Below, piece by piece: positions 10,389-20,889 of a stretch of 64,000 nucleotides of DNA. The notes below the pieces were generated by a model, which was given only the letters and a program-made list of their open reading frames with translations, did not search any database and was not told where the DNA came from. The DNA comes from Casuarina equisetifolia (Eukaryota; Streptophyta; Magnoliopsida; Fagales; Casuarinaceae), in the NCBI GenBank assembly GCA_028551475.1, contig CM052361.1, positions 6,207,501-6,271,500 of the forward strand, read 5' to 3'. The translations under genes and the position numbers were made by a program. Positions within the stretch are counted from its first letter, which is position 1. Every line of letters starts with the position of its first letter.

Positions 10389-11753
10389 AGGCTACCACGT
10401 TATCTATTGACCTTTTTGCACTAAACGACATGTTTGACTACATAGTTTTCCCTTGCTGAGTTGGATTGATCAATGGCATATCATTCAGGCTGGAATTAAC
10501 GCCTAATGCGGAAACGCACGACTTTGTCCCCTAGAAACACATATTGATATGGCGTCGTCGGGATGGTGCACCGAGTTTCAAAAAAAAAAAATCTGGGTTT
10601 GAATTTGCTCTGTTACCATGCTTGAATCGAGGAAATTGCAAACAATCGAATGGAAATGATGCAATAGTCTAATGGTTTATAGGTCAGCAGCCGTGAGAAT
10701 GGGGAATGGGAAGGCCAACCTGTGCAGGTGATTGCCTGCGAGATGGGGACGACGCACAACTGCACAGTTCTCTGAGGGACAATCATTCTGCAGGTAGGAC
10801 AGATGCGTGAGAAGTCTAGTCCTAGCCAGTGTTAAAACCATTCACACACAAACAAATGTGAATATATATTAGCCTTGTATTACACGCAAACGATTTTCTA
10901 GAGAAGGAAGATCAAGTCCATCAAATAATAGTGCTTTCAAGTCTAAAACCTTCTTTCTTCGTAATTCCTTTTAACACGTCTGGGATCCTAACAACCCCGT
11001 GTTTGTGCTGGCCTTATGTATGTGGACCATATCATAGACAATAAGAACATGCCAAAAGCTAATTGACAGCCCAGTCTGGTCCATCCTAAGAAAAACCATG
11101 CCCTACCCTAACCAAAAACATTAACAAAAGTACGTTTCATTGAAGCATATTTATTAAGCGTTATGTCAACCAGAAAATAAAAAGATATTAATGACTGAAA
11201 AGTTTAAAGATGAGTTAAGTCAACAAGTCAAGCTTGTATGACGGGTAAAACACGATGAGTCCAGTTGCATTTGACCCAATTATAGCATGCCATGTCAGTA
11301 CCCAAGTGTAATTTCCTTGCAGTTGGATGGCTGAATGACCATGGTTTTCCATGCCATGGTGACTTTACGAGTCTTTGTTTTCAGGAAAGAGGGAACAAGG
11401 GAGAAACCCGGAATTTGAGAAACATTTTTGAATTAAGGATATAATGTTGTGTCTTGACTTAGTGTATTGTTGGCCAATATATAATACAATAACTGTGTAC
11501 AAATAAAGAAAAAAAATTCAAAAGAATAGTTTCCTATTCTGTGCAATGAATAATTTCCCAAAACATCAGGATTCTATATTACAGTAGGAAAGGCTATATT
11601 GTAGATAATCACGTATTTTCAATATTTGTCTGTCCCCCTTAAAATGCAAGCACTCGCTACTAGCTGGTGCAATCAAAGCCTTGACTTCAATATCTCTCTC
11701 CGCCTCTTTCTCTTATCCCATATCTTTCTCTTCTCAGTTCTTCGATTGAGGTT
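10389..11753. other. Intergenic, upstream region of the duplicated-domain gene
   Basis: AT-rich DNA with no recognisable coding sequence. A CCAAT-like element next to tatataat lies at 11471-11485, about 270 bp before the next start codon. A pyrimidine-rich leader (ctctctccgcctctttctc) runs from about 11692 to the ATG. Confidence 0.45.
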
Positions 11754-12494
11754 ATGGCAAGGTTTCTACCAAGCCTTCTAATGCATAATCTTTCATTTTT
11801 TTCAATACCCATCACCTTTTTCTTCGTCTTAGTTGCCATTTTCTCCGTTTATTCCATCATACTATTTCTATGTGGTTCTGACAAGGTCAAGAATTCAGTG
11901 AGACTGGAGGAAGAAACAACCTTTGAATCGGACAACAGAAAGCTTGTCTCAAAGTTGAAGAGCAACATTAGCAGCAGAGCTCTTTCGGCCGTAAGGATGA
12001 TGTCTTGGAGGAAGATGCAGGGGGAAGGAGAAGAAGAAGAAGAAGGTTATGATACTGATGGCGATGAAGCCATTTGGAGGAAGACGATAATGATGGGAGA
12101 GCGGTGTCGTCCTTGGGATTTTTCCGATAAAATTTTAAATGATTCTCAAGGAAAAGACAAGGTCGAGAATTCAGTGAGACTGGAGGAAGAAACAACGTTT
12201 CAGTCGGGCAACAAAAAGCTTCTCTCTAAGTTAAAGAGCAAAATTAGCGACAAAGCTCTTTCGGCGTTAAGGATGATGTCTTGGAGGAAGATGGAGACGG
12301 AAGGAGAAGAAGAAGAAGAAGGAGGATATGATAGTGATGGCGATGAAGCAATTTGGAGGAAGACGATCATGATGGGAGAGCGGTGTCGTCCTTTGGATTT
12401 TTCCGGTATAATTTTATATGATTCTCAAGGAAAACCTCTTACAGTTCCTAGCCAAGATCAGAATAAGAAGTCTGTATCATCGGAAAAAATGTGA
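11754..12494 (+). CDS. Membrane-anchored acidic protein with internally duplicated domain (246 aa)
   Basis: Single-exon 246-aa protein. Residues 10-41 are strongly hydrophobic (FFSIPITFFFVLVAIFSVYS), predicting an N-terminal membrane anchor or signal anchor. The rest is two head-to-tail copies of one unit: residues 43-134 and 135-227, each starting DKV(K/E)NSVRLEEETTF and ending ILxDSQGK. Each unit has a basic helical part (SKLKS.IS..ALSA.RMMSWRKM), an acidic tract (E5-E6) and the block DEAIWRKTIMMGERCRP. The WRKTI.MGE.CRP..FSG motif is what I recall from small plant proteins of unknown function that normally have one unit. The doubled form looks like a local tandem duplication within the exon. 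Function is unknown. Confidence 0.8.
   Translation: MARFLPSLLMHNLSFFSIPITFFFVLVAIFSVYSIILFLCGSDKVKNSVRLEEETTFESDNRKLVSKLKSNISSRALSAVRMMSWRKMQGEGEEEEEGYDTDGDEAIWRKTIMMGERCRPWDFSDKILNDSQGKDKVENSVRLEEETTFQSGNKKLLSKLKSKISDKALSALRMMSWRKMETEGEEEEEGGYDSDGDEAIWRKTIMMGERCRPLDFSGIILYDSQGKPLTVPSQDQNKKSVSSEKM
11880..12434 (+). repeat. In-frame tandem duplication (276 + 279 bp) inside the gene at 11754
   Basis: Unit 1 is 11880-12155 and unit 2 is 12156-12434. Both keep the reading frame, and the length difference is one extra Gly codon (GYDTD against GGYDSD). Long blocks are identical, for example around aggatgatgtcttggaggaa and tgatgggagagcggtgtcgt. Most differences change single residues. Confidence 0.95.
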
Positions 12495-13514
12495 GTATAC
12501 TACTTTTGCTGGGGGGATGGCTGCTTCTTGATCTGGAAGATAGAGCTGCTTTTCTTGCTTTTTGTTATATTGGTATTGGTTTAGTTACTTCAGTTTCTGC
12601 TGAAGATTGGAAAAAAGTGAGAACTTTTGCTGTAGGAATTGGAAGCCAGCAAGTCTGGCTTTTTAATGTAGTTGTGCAAAAAGAGGAATAGGTAATAAAA
12701 ATAAATAAAAGAAAGAAGTATAATTACCTAGAAGGTTTTAGGATTGAATCTTTGAAACTGTATATTTTTTTTACTTTTAGACTTGAACTTAAACTGGGCC
12801 AAAGAAATCTTTACCATTTTTTCCATTCCTTCACATTCTGTAGTTTATGGGATTTTTCGAAATTTTTCAAGTTTCTACAGAATGTATCATGGCTAAAATA
12901 TCAGAGTAGAGACAACCATTACTAGACAGTTGGACATACAAGAACATTTCTTCTGCAATTCAATGGTCTATTTTCTCTTTAGATAGGACAAATGCATATA
13001 TCCATGGCCTTGGTAATAAAGTTGACCATATAAAAATATGCTTAACTATTTTGTTTAGGTAGGGTGACCGATACAAACTTATCTTTGAGTAAAAATTAGA
13101 AAAACCAACTTTGTTTTTCTAATAACACCATATCTCATTATATTCTCCTGGGCAATTTATTTCGCGGAAATCAAAGGATAGACAGACGGCAGTGTAACAG
13201 TTTTTCAAATAATTAAGAAATTGACTACAAGTAAAAAAATTAAATACACATTTAGGCCCTCAACAACTTGGAAATCATTTTCTTTTTTTTTTTTCTTTTT
13301 CTGATAACTCAAAACCTCCACCAAGCTTGGCATACTCAAATGAGTCCAAAAATGTACAAGAATAAATTCACATGTGTACACGAGGTATTGAACCCCAAAA
13401 CTCACTATCAAGATCTCTTTTAACTCATTACTTGAATTAGTTAGCTAATGACATATATTCAAGGGAGCTACAAGTTTATCATTTTTTCTTTATCTTTGTA
13501 CAATAACCAAATTC
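12495..13514. other. Intergenic, no gene recognised
   Basis: AT-rich 3' flank of the previous gene running into the repeat block. The frame at 12491-12691 is an overlapping shadow without supporting features. Around 13300-13420 the text resembles anonymous dispersed plant repeats (gaggtattgaaccccaaaac). Confidence 0.45.
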
Positions 13515-15100
13515 CCAAACTCCATTTATGAATGACTTTCTGTTACATAAGCTTTTAAATTAATTTGGTAAATAACCATGTGGTACATGCCTATAAGATC
13601 CAATCACAATGGAAAAGGGGAAGGGGAAAAGAAGGGGGTCCATGACCCAACCTAGCCTTGAATTCATTTTTTATAACAACATTTTGAGTTTGTGTAATAT
13701 CTTTATACTTATGTATATGTTAAACTATCATAACCACAAGAATATCTCTATTCCATTATAAGGTTATTGATTATTTTATTGTATTTTTCAATTACAAATT
13801 TTATCCTAACCATCCCATTTATTTTTTTGAAACATGGTATTGTTAACCAATTTCAGCTACATTTCATAAATGTTATTTGGCACATGTGTGCTTTACAAAC
13901 TTGTGTTCCTCTAGCTTAATTTTGTTTTGCTCTATGCAACATATCTAGAGATTGTCCTTTGTAAGATATATTTACACAACATCTATCATGTTACGTATTT
14001 ATCTTTTCATCTATTGCTTAACAGGTTTATTTATGCTCAAAATATAAATAAGCATGTTGTCCTTGTTAATTTTGTTTCTTACTTGGAGGGTTTTTTTATA
14101 TTTATTTATAGTTAGGACTAGTCTAATAAGTATGAAGTGATGATGGCAAATATGTGAACTAGTTAAGACTTTTCATTCGTGGTATACAAAGCAAATAGGT
14201 CTACTTATTTGCCTAAATTAGTTATGGCATGATCTAAGACATAAAAACCTCTTTTATTAAAACCTTTTTATTAGTTTTCATCAATAGTGGATAATGATTC
14301 TATCCATGTGAGAAAATTCTTTCACATCCATCCTACCTTTTTTTTTTTTAATCTCAAATATAATGGTTTTACAAAGTTTATTCTCTTGATATTCTTATTG
14401 AAATTTTTCATACATCAATCTCTTTGAGCAAAAGGACTCTTTACCTAACTTTACATGCTTTGAGTTTCCTACTCTTTGGAAAATTTGCAAAAATATTTAT
14501 CATTTATGATCTCTTGCAATGCTGATATACATTTTCATGATCACAAGAACTATTTACACTTCTTTTCATCAAATTTTTTTTTAGAATGAACATGCACTTG
14601 GTTATCTAAAAGTGTGTTAACAAATTGGGTTCAACTTAAGTGATTTCACTATATTTATGCAACCTTTTGTGCCATACAAATACCTATGAAATCACTTATT
14701 ATTACCTAAAGTTGCATAAAATCCAACAAAAAATAGGATGATCAGAAAGTAATAACACACTCTCACCCAGCTGATAATCTTAATTTTGTAACACAACCTC
14801 ACCCATTAATGAATGACTTTTTATTGCATAACCTTTTTAATTAAGCTGGTAAATAACCATGTGCTACATCCCTATAAGATTAAATCAAGCAATTCACGTC
14901 CTTAGTCCACCTATACTATGATATAATAAGTACATATTCTAATATTTTCCAAGACCTTAAAACAAAATAACTAACAAGGACATTAACAAAGAAAAGTTGT
15001 TGAACTACTATTTTATTCACCTAATGTCTTCACAATATCAAATTATGCTATTTAAAGGCTTTACCTAGACCAATTTCTTTTTGCTTTGTAATAAATTAAT
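13515..15100 (+). repeat. Upstream block A of the tandem unit
   Basis: Non-coding AT-rich block that matches 20345-20770 (block B) over its first ~430 bp and 26748-27648 plus 30861-31490 (block C) over nearly its full length. Shared landmarks include gttaaccaatttcag, taaataagcatg.tgtcc, and an inverted repeat AAGTGATTTCA (14638-14648) with TGAAATCACTT (14687-14697). It precedes the SAMDC pseudogene, so it may be the captured promoter and leader of that gene, but I cannot prove this. Confidence 0.75.
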
Positions 15101-15169
15101 TATTAGTTTCACTCTTATGACACATTCTATGAACTTGATCTTTTAAAAAATGAGGTATTAATAGGGGTT

Positions 15170-17300
15170 GGCATCATTCTACATCTAAAGAATGTCAAAT
15201 GGATCATTAAAGGAATGAAATTTTGATCATACAAATGGTGGCAACTAGAAGTTCCAATTTGCTACTTAGTTTAATTGTATGAAGAAGCTATCCTAATACA
15301 ATTTATGCTTGCCTTCTTTGATATATTAGGACTTTAATTACTTATTTTCCAATGTCTTCCTTTTTCTTTTTTCAGTTTGAATATCAATAATCTAAAATTT
15401 TTCATTTCTGTAAATCTTATGATTAAGTATATACTACTTTTGGTTATAGGCTTTACAATGCAAAGCACCTCGAGATAACATTCTTAGAGTTGTCCATTTT
15501 CAGCAATTCTTAGTGTCTCGACCTTTGGGCCTTGACTAGGCCCCAAATCAATTATATTCTTGACGTAGATCATTGCACCATCATGTTAAACCTTTCCAAC
15601 TCACATGGATTCTTACATACTTTTTTAGCTGAGCCTTTTTGTCTTTTCTACCAAACTCATCCTTAAAACTTGTAGAACCACCAAGCTTTTCTTGTTGATC
15701 CCAACAATTTTCTAGCTTGCCCAATCACTTTTATTCACTATGGTTTCAATCAGGTACTCCCGTGGGAGCTTTATCTTCCCAAATTCCCAACATGCTCCTC
15801 ATTGTTCATTCATCTAGGAAGTTTTCACCTTGAATGAGTTCTTCGTACACATGGATCCAACAATTCTCAATGCCTCAACCTTCTGGCCTTAACTAGGCCC
15901 TAAATTGATTTTATTCTTAAGGTAGTTTATTGCACCATCATAGACTCCTACATACTCTTTAAGTTGAGCTTTTTTTTTTTTTTTATCTTTTTTACCAAAC
16001 TCGTCCTCAAAACTTATAGGATCCTAAGTTCTTCTTGTCAACCCCAACAATTATTTAGCTTACCTAATCACTTTCACTCACAATGGTTTCATTCAAGTAC
16101 TCCTATGGGATTTCTATCTTTCTGAATGCTTAACTTACTTTTTCATTATTCACTCATTTAGGAATTTTTCACTTTGAATGAGTTCTTTGCACACATAAAT
16201 CCAACAATCTTTAGTGTCTCAACCTTTAGGTAGCTCATTGCACCATTGTGTCAAACCTTTCCAACTCACATGGACTCTTACATACTTTTTAAGTTAAGCC
16301 TTTTTGTCTTTCTTGCCAAACTTATCCTTAAAACTTATGGAACCACCAAACTCTTCTTTTGGATCCTAGAAATTCTTTGGCTTGCCTAATCACTTTCACC
16401 CACTATGATTTTGGTCAAGCAATCATGTGGGAGCTTTATCTTCCAAAATGCTCATCTTACTCTTCATTGTTCATTCACCTACAATAAAAAGCCATTAGAT
16501 GAACATATTTACTCTAAAGATGTACATGACTAGGTTAGACCATAACAAGTTGTTCATTTTCTTTAAGAAGTTAGTGGACTTTCTAGTTGGTGAAATGACC
16601 AAATTGTTTGAGATACCTTAAATTATTCTCTCTCATGTGATTTGTAACTTTTGGTTTCATACTTCTGAGTACTTGATGAATTAAATGGATGGATCAGCTT
16701 ATTTAATTATGCACATGACCCTGAAGGATGGGTTTAGCTATGCCAGCTATGAGGCCCGGAGATTGGACTTTAAGGCCACTAGTTTGAGCCACTAGTGAGT
16801 CAAATGTTAAAATGCTTTAGTTGAATTGAATTCTTCATAGTAATCACACATTTCAATGAGGCAAATATGTTAATGGAAGAAAGTGTTGAGATGGATGGTA
16901 TATATGTGAGACTGTGGCAAAACATGGCTTACTATGTGATGGGTGTCTGGTGTACCTTATACACCCAGCTTATGCAATGAAGGCCAAGATGAGTGGTTGC
17001 ACAATGGGCATGCTTATCAAGGCTACCACACATTGTTGGAAGGAAATGGTAGTGATTGAAAAAGAAAAGGATGTTACATGTTTACACATTTCATTTGGTT
17101 AGGGCCTACAAATGACTATGAGCTATTAGTTAGTCCATAAAATGACATTTTTGTAATTATCTTATTATTGTCATGTTAAGTCTATGTTCATGTTTCTTGT
17201 TACAAGTCTTCTTTATAGTCTATTGATGTAATTTATTTTTAGTCTTTGTTTAGTTTAATATGATTTGGAAAAAATAAGGTAATGTGATAATCATTGTCAA
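15170..17300 (+). pseudogene. S-adenosylmethionine decarboxylase pseudogene 1, with uORF trace and triplicated 5' coding part
   Basis: A decayed copy of the pyruvoyl enzyme that supplies decarboxylated AdoMet for spermidine and spermine synthesis. At 15230-15300 the frame GGxxKFQFAT.FNCMKKLS followed by a stop matches the end of the conserved small upstream ORF of plant SAMDC leaders. Main-ORF homology starts near 15455 (KHLEITFLELS), continues with ALTRPQINYILDVDHCTIM and YSRGSFIF, and after the repeats reaches the TRLDHNK, ICNFWF and DGFSYASYEA blocks at about 16500-16770. A GC.MG and HCWKE tail at about 17000-17045 resembles the C-terminus. Many in-frame stops and frameshifts are present. 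The region of the autocatalytic Glu-Ser cleavage reads AEPFCLFY, so the Ser is lost. The decay rules out enzyme function. Confidence 0.85.
15504..16481 (+). repeat. Triple tandem repeat of the SAMDC N-terminal coding segment (~350-bp period)
   Basis: Unit 1 is 15504-15860, unit 2 is 15861-16204 and unit 3 is 16205-16481 (incomplete). The period is 357 then 344 bp. Each unit runs from the LRALT.AQ block through (Y)(T/S)RGSFIFP to the EEV..LNEFF block and then returns to the start. Unit 3 lacks the ALTRP segment by deletion. SAMDC pseudogene 2 has only one such unit, so the triplication belongs to copy 1. Confidence 0.88.
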
Positions 17301-18454
17301 AAAGGATCTTTGTATGTTATCCTAAGGATTTAACTACTAATTTTATGTAATAATCTACTATTATTTTCTTGCTTTAAGTGAAATATGTTTTATTGAATTT
17401 TTTTTAAATGGAATGATGCATAATTGCCATTTACTTTTGTAAACAAAAGTCTTAATTTTGTTCCACATATCTAAAGGTCTCCAAGTTTTAGAAATGAGCA
17501 TCTAAAGACTAATGTCATACCTTGCTTGACTATTATGGTAGAGCATGACCAATCGAAACAACAAAATGTCAAAGATTGGGTTGATTGAGAACCATTCTAT
17601 AGGAGGAACATGCATGCAGGTACAAATGAGGAGGTCAAGACTTAAAAGAAATAGCTAAAGTTGCACTAGTCCAAATCATAGGTCTAGAATGCACATGCAT
17701 TAGGCATACCAATAGATAACTACACTTTCTAGGAGTCACAAGATAGGATTAGTACACACAAAAGCATTCATTAATGCACAAAAAAGAGCAATCATTAGTA
17801 TAAATCAGCAAACCATTAATAAGGATAATGCAAGTATTACTAACTGTTGTGTAGTAATAACTAGTCATTAGAACTAACTTAATTGTGAGAGCAATTGACA
17901 AGGCAATACATGACTTAAGGAAAGTTTATGAACCAATATGTAAAATTTCAATGAGGAGACTATTAAGGCACTCAAGTAGCTGAGGAGCTGACATATGAAG
18001 GAAGCTAGCTATCAAGGGTATCGGTGGAATGGACTATTCAGACATATTCACACAAGTAGCTATCAAGGATGATTGTGATATTGGTAATATAGAATAGCTA
18101 GAAAATGTTGAAGATTAGAGAGCATTACTACATTTCTTACCCACTTAAATGTAGCATTTTCCTTTTTAGTGACGCAACATGATTTTATCCATAAGAAGCT
18201 TCAAGAATCACACTAGCACCTCACACCAACACAACGAGGACAATGTACAACTACGTTGCCCCCATTAATGGCACAATGCCTATTGTCTCCTTTGTAAATT
18301 CTCCCTTGTATAATATAAGTAGAACATTATGTAGTAGGGTTTTCTTTTATAAGAATGCAAGTTATTTTGTAAACTTTGATCCCATTAATGAAAACGTCAA
18401 AATTTTTTCATCAAACTTGCATCAATTTCTTTAGTTTCTTCATAAAGTTAATTA
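17301..18454 (+). repeat. Spacer between SAMDC pseudogene and Copia remnant, copy 1
   Basis: Matches 22150-22934 of copy 2 in several blocks, for example atgagcatctaaag.. with gaggaacatgcatg, and aaggaagctagc. I see no readable domain. Confidence 0.65.
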
Positions 18455-19680
18455 GTTGGATGTCAAAAGCTACTTTCTTAAGTGGAGAGATCAGAGAAGA
18501 GGTGCACATCATGCAACTAAAAGACTAAGAATAAAAAGAATCTAACAAAAGATGACACTAAATAAAGTGCTATATGGACTCAAACAAGCCCCTTAGTCTT
18601 GGTATAATAAGATTTGTAGATACTTTCATGAAAGAAAGTTTGTTAGGAACCCTAATATGCCTACACTTTTTATTAAAATTCAAAACAATCAATTTTCATT
18701 GATTTTCTTGTTGGTTGATAATCTTATATTTATTGTAAATAATGAGGAGATACTATTAAGTTTTACATGGTGAAAAAATTTAAGATGAGCAATTTAGGGT
18801 TGATGAGGTTTTTTCTTAGGTTAAAAATATGCTAAACTAATAGGGGTATTTTTCTATGACAAAGTAAACCCTTAGAAAGTTTGTTGAACAAGTTCCACAT
18901 AAGAAACAATAAGCCAATGAACGCCCATCTTATAATAAATAAAAAGTTGATGTTAAATGATGGCTCTAGTAAGGTAGATTGTACATTGTTTAAAAGATTG
19001 ATTGTAGTCTCTTGTATTAAGCAACTCCTAGACCTAATATTTTATATGCTATTAGCATATTATCACAACCTCTACAAAGTTGAACTAGACTTGCATTAGC
19101 AAAGTCCAAAAAATTATGAGAAATCTCTAAGAAATACTTAAGTTTGGTCTATTACATGAACCCACTAGTAGTTTTCAACTAAATGGAGGATCTGTTGATG
19201 ATTTTAGGAGTACATCTAGATATGATTTTAATGTTAGGTCTATTGCATTTTCTTAACAATTTAAAAAGTAAAAATTGGTTGCATTGTCATTATTAAAAAT
19301 TGAGTATATAGCAATAGCCATAATACCCACCTAATACATATCATTAAGGAAGATTATGAAAGAAATGAGATTTAAGCAAGAAGATGCAACAACAATCTAC
19401 AATGACAATCAATCAGTAACGAGTATGGGAAGAAATCAAATGCACCACTCCTATACTAAACATATTTCCATCAATTTTTATTATCTAAAGGAGGTTATAA
19501 GCAATAAAGTAATAAAACTGAAGCACTACAACAATGGAGATCAAGTTCCTCATATTAAGGTCACTTAAGCACATGGTGACTTCATTTCATTTAATACCTT
19601 TTTTTTTATCAAAAGCCTTAAAAGAAAAATGCATGACAACTTTAGAAGCCTTCTTGGAGTCATAGTGAATTCCATTAAGG
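18455..19680 (+). pseudogene. Copia reverse transcriptase/RNase H remnant, copy 1
   Basis: Decayed pol fragment of a Ty1/Copia retrotransposon. In order, with stops and frameshifts between them: LDVKSYFL, then KVLYGLKQAP.SWYNKI (RT palm/thumb), FLLVDNLIFI in place of the YVDDLIF active-site box, KFHIRNNKPMNAHLI, and the RNase H end with MKEMRFKQEDATTIYNDNQS and HHSYTKHISINFYYLKEV. The catalytic aspartate pair reads VDN, so it is damaged. Gag, protease and integrase are absent; the SAMDC pseudogene sits where they would be expected. Confidence 0.85.
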
Positions 19681-19813
19681 AAGGGTATTAAACATAATGA
19701 AGTCAACGTGTGCTTAAGTGACCTTAATATGAGGAACTTGATCTCTATTGTTGTAGTGCTTCAGTTTTATTACTTTATTGCTTATAACCTCTTTAGATAA
19801 TAAAAATTAATGG
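19468..19813. repeat. Long inverted repeat (131/130-bp arms, 85-bp spacer)
   Basis: The left arm 19468-19598 covers the Copia RNase H C-terminal coding part plus its flank. Its reverse complement is 19684-19813, with about ten differences by eye. The spacer is 19599-19683. The segment aagggtattaaacataatga, followed by agtcaac and then tgcttaagtgacc, appears twice in direct orientation (19681 and 19814) and once inverted inside the left arm. Copy 2 lacks the inversion, so it arose after the tandem duplication. Confidence 0.9.
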
Positions 19814-19879
19814 AAGGGTATTAAACATAATGAAGTCAACATGTGCTTAAGTGACCTCGAGGTAGCATAAGGTAGCAAA

Positions 19880-20344
19880 TTGACCTTTTCCTTTATGTTG
19901 TCTTGTACTTTTCATCACTTGTAAACGATAAAAGCTAAAAGGAGAACTCCACTAATGGTGATTTGGAAAGATAAAGAAAATATGCATGTTCTTTTAGAAG
20001 TTAAAGCTAAAGCATGGAGAAAACATAAAAGACAATCCAAGACTTGCAAAGATGGCAAGTAGGTTTATCTTTATTTACCTTATATATTTAATTTGTATTT
20101 CAATTGTATATTAAATTAGGTGTAGGAACTATTTATTGTGTACTCTCAATTATTATTGTGAAAAATATCAAGTATGTGGCAAAATCCTTGTGTTCTAGTG
20201 TGTATGGTGTACTTAAGTTTATGGTTAAATAGATTGTGAGTTTAGTTTATATACGCTAGTAATTCCAAAAAACCTTACATAATTTTCTATTTCAATCCAC
20301 ACTTAAAGTAGAAATTAGGTCCATCTAGGTTAGATTTGTTATTT
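19880..20344 (+). repeat. LTR-like tail of unit copy 1
   Basis: Shares its layout with about 24190-24704, with blocks near gataaaagctaaa, tttatctttattta.cttatatattt, caaaatccttgt.ttctagt and tttcaatccacactcaaag. It follows the Copia RNase H remnant and directly precedes the next unit. That fits a degenerate long terminal repeat shared by neighbouring tandem copies. Clear TG...CA ends were not found. Confidence 0.55.
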
Positions 20345-20889
20345 AACACTAAGCTCCATTAATGAATGACTTTTTATTGCACAACCTTTTTAATTAATCT
20401 AGTAAATAACCATGTGCTACATGCCTAAAAGATACAATCAAGCAATGGAGAAGGGAAAGAAAAAAACAGGGTAAGGGCCATGACCAACTTAGCCTTGATT
20501 TGTTCTCTATAACAATGTTTTAAGTTTGTGTAATATTTTTACACTTTTGTTTATGTTAAACTATCATAACCATGAGAAAATGTTTGTTCCATTAAGATAT
20601 TGTTTTTTTATTGTGTTTTCTAATTACAACTTTTATCTTCACCATTAGATATATCTTGTTGAAATATTGTATTGTTAACCAATTTCAGTTGTGCTTCAAA
20701 AATGTTATTTAGTAATGTTCCTTTAGCCTAATTCTCTTATGCTCTATGCAATACACCTACAAATTGTCCTTAATTACTCTAAGCAAAGTCGAAACAACAT
20801 TAACTCCACCAATATTATTTGTCATTACATGTAAAAAAATTCTTAAGAAATGATCATTTCTTTAAACCTTATGAATGAGCCTACATCAC

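Larger units (their letters stand above)
13515..20344 (+). repeat. Tandem chimeric unit, copy 1 (upstream block, SAMDC pseudogene, Copia remnant, LTR-like tail)
   Basis: The order is: upstream block A (13515-15100), SAMDC pseudogene with its 3' flank (15170-17300), anonymous spacer (17300-18454), Copia RT/RNase H (18455-19680), and an LTR-like tail (about 19880-20344). The same order returns in copy 2. The unit starts with a landmark around tgaatgacttt...ggtaaataacca at 13521, which recurs at 14801, 20355 and 24711. The landmark at 14801 is an extra partial duplication inside copy 1. The copies have diverged by many substitutions and indels, so the array is old. Confidence 0.8.
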
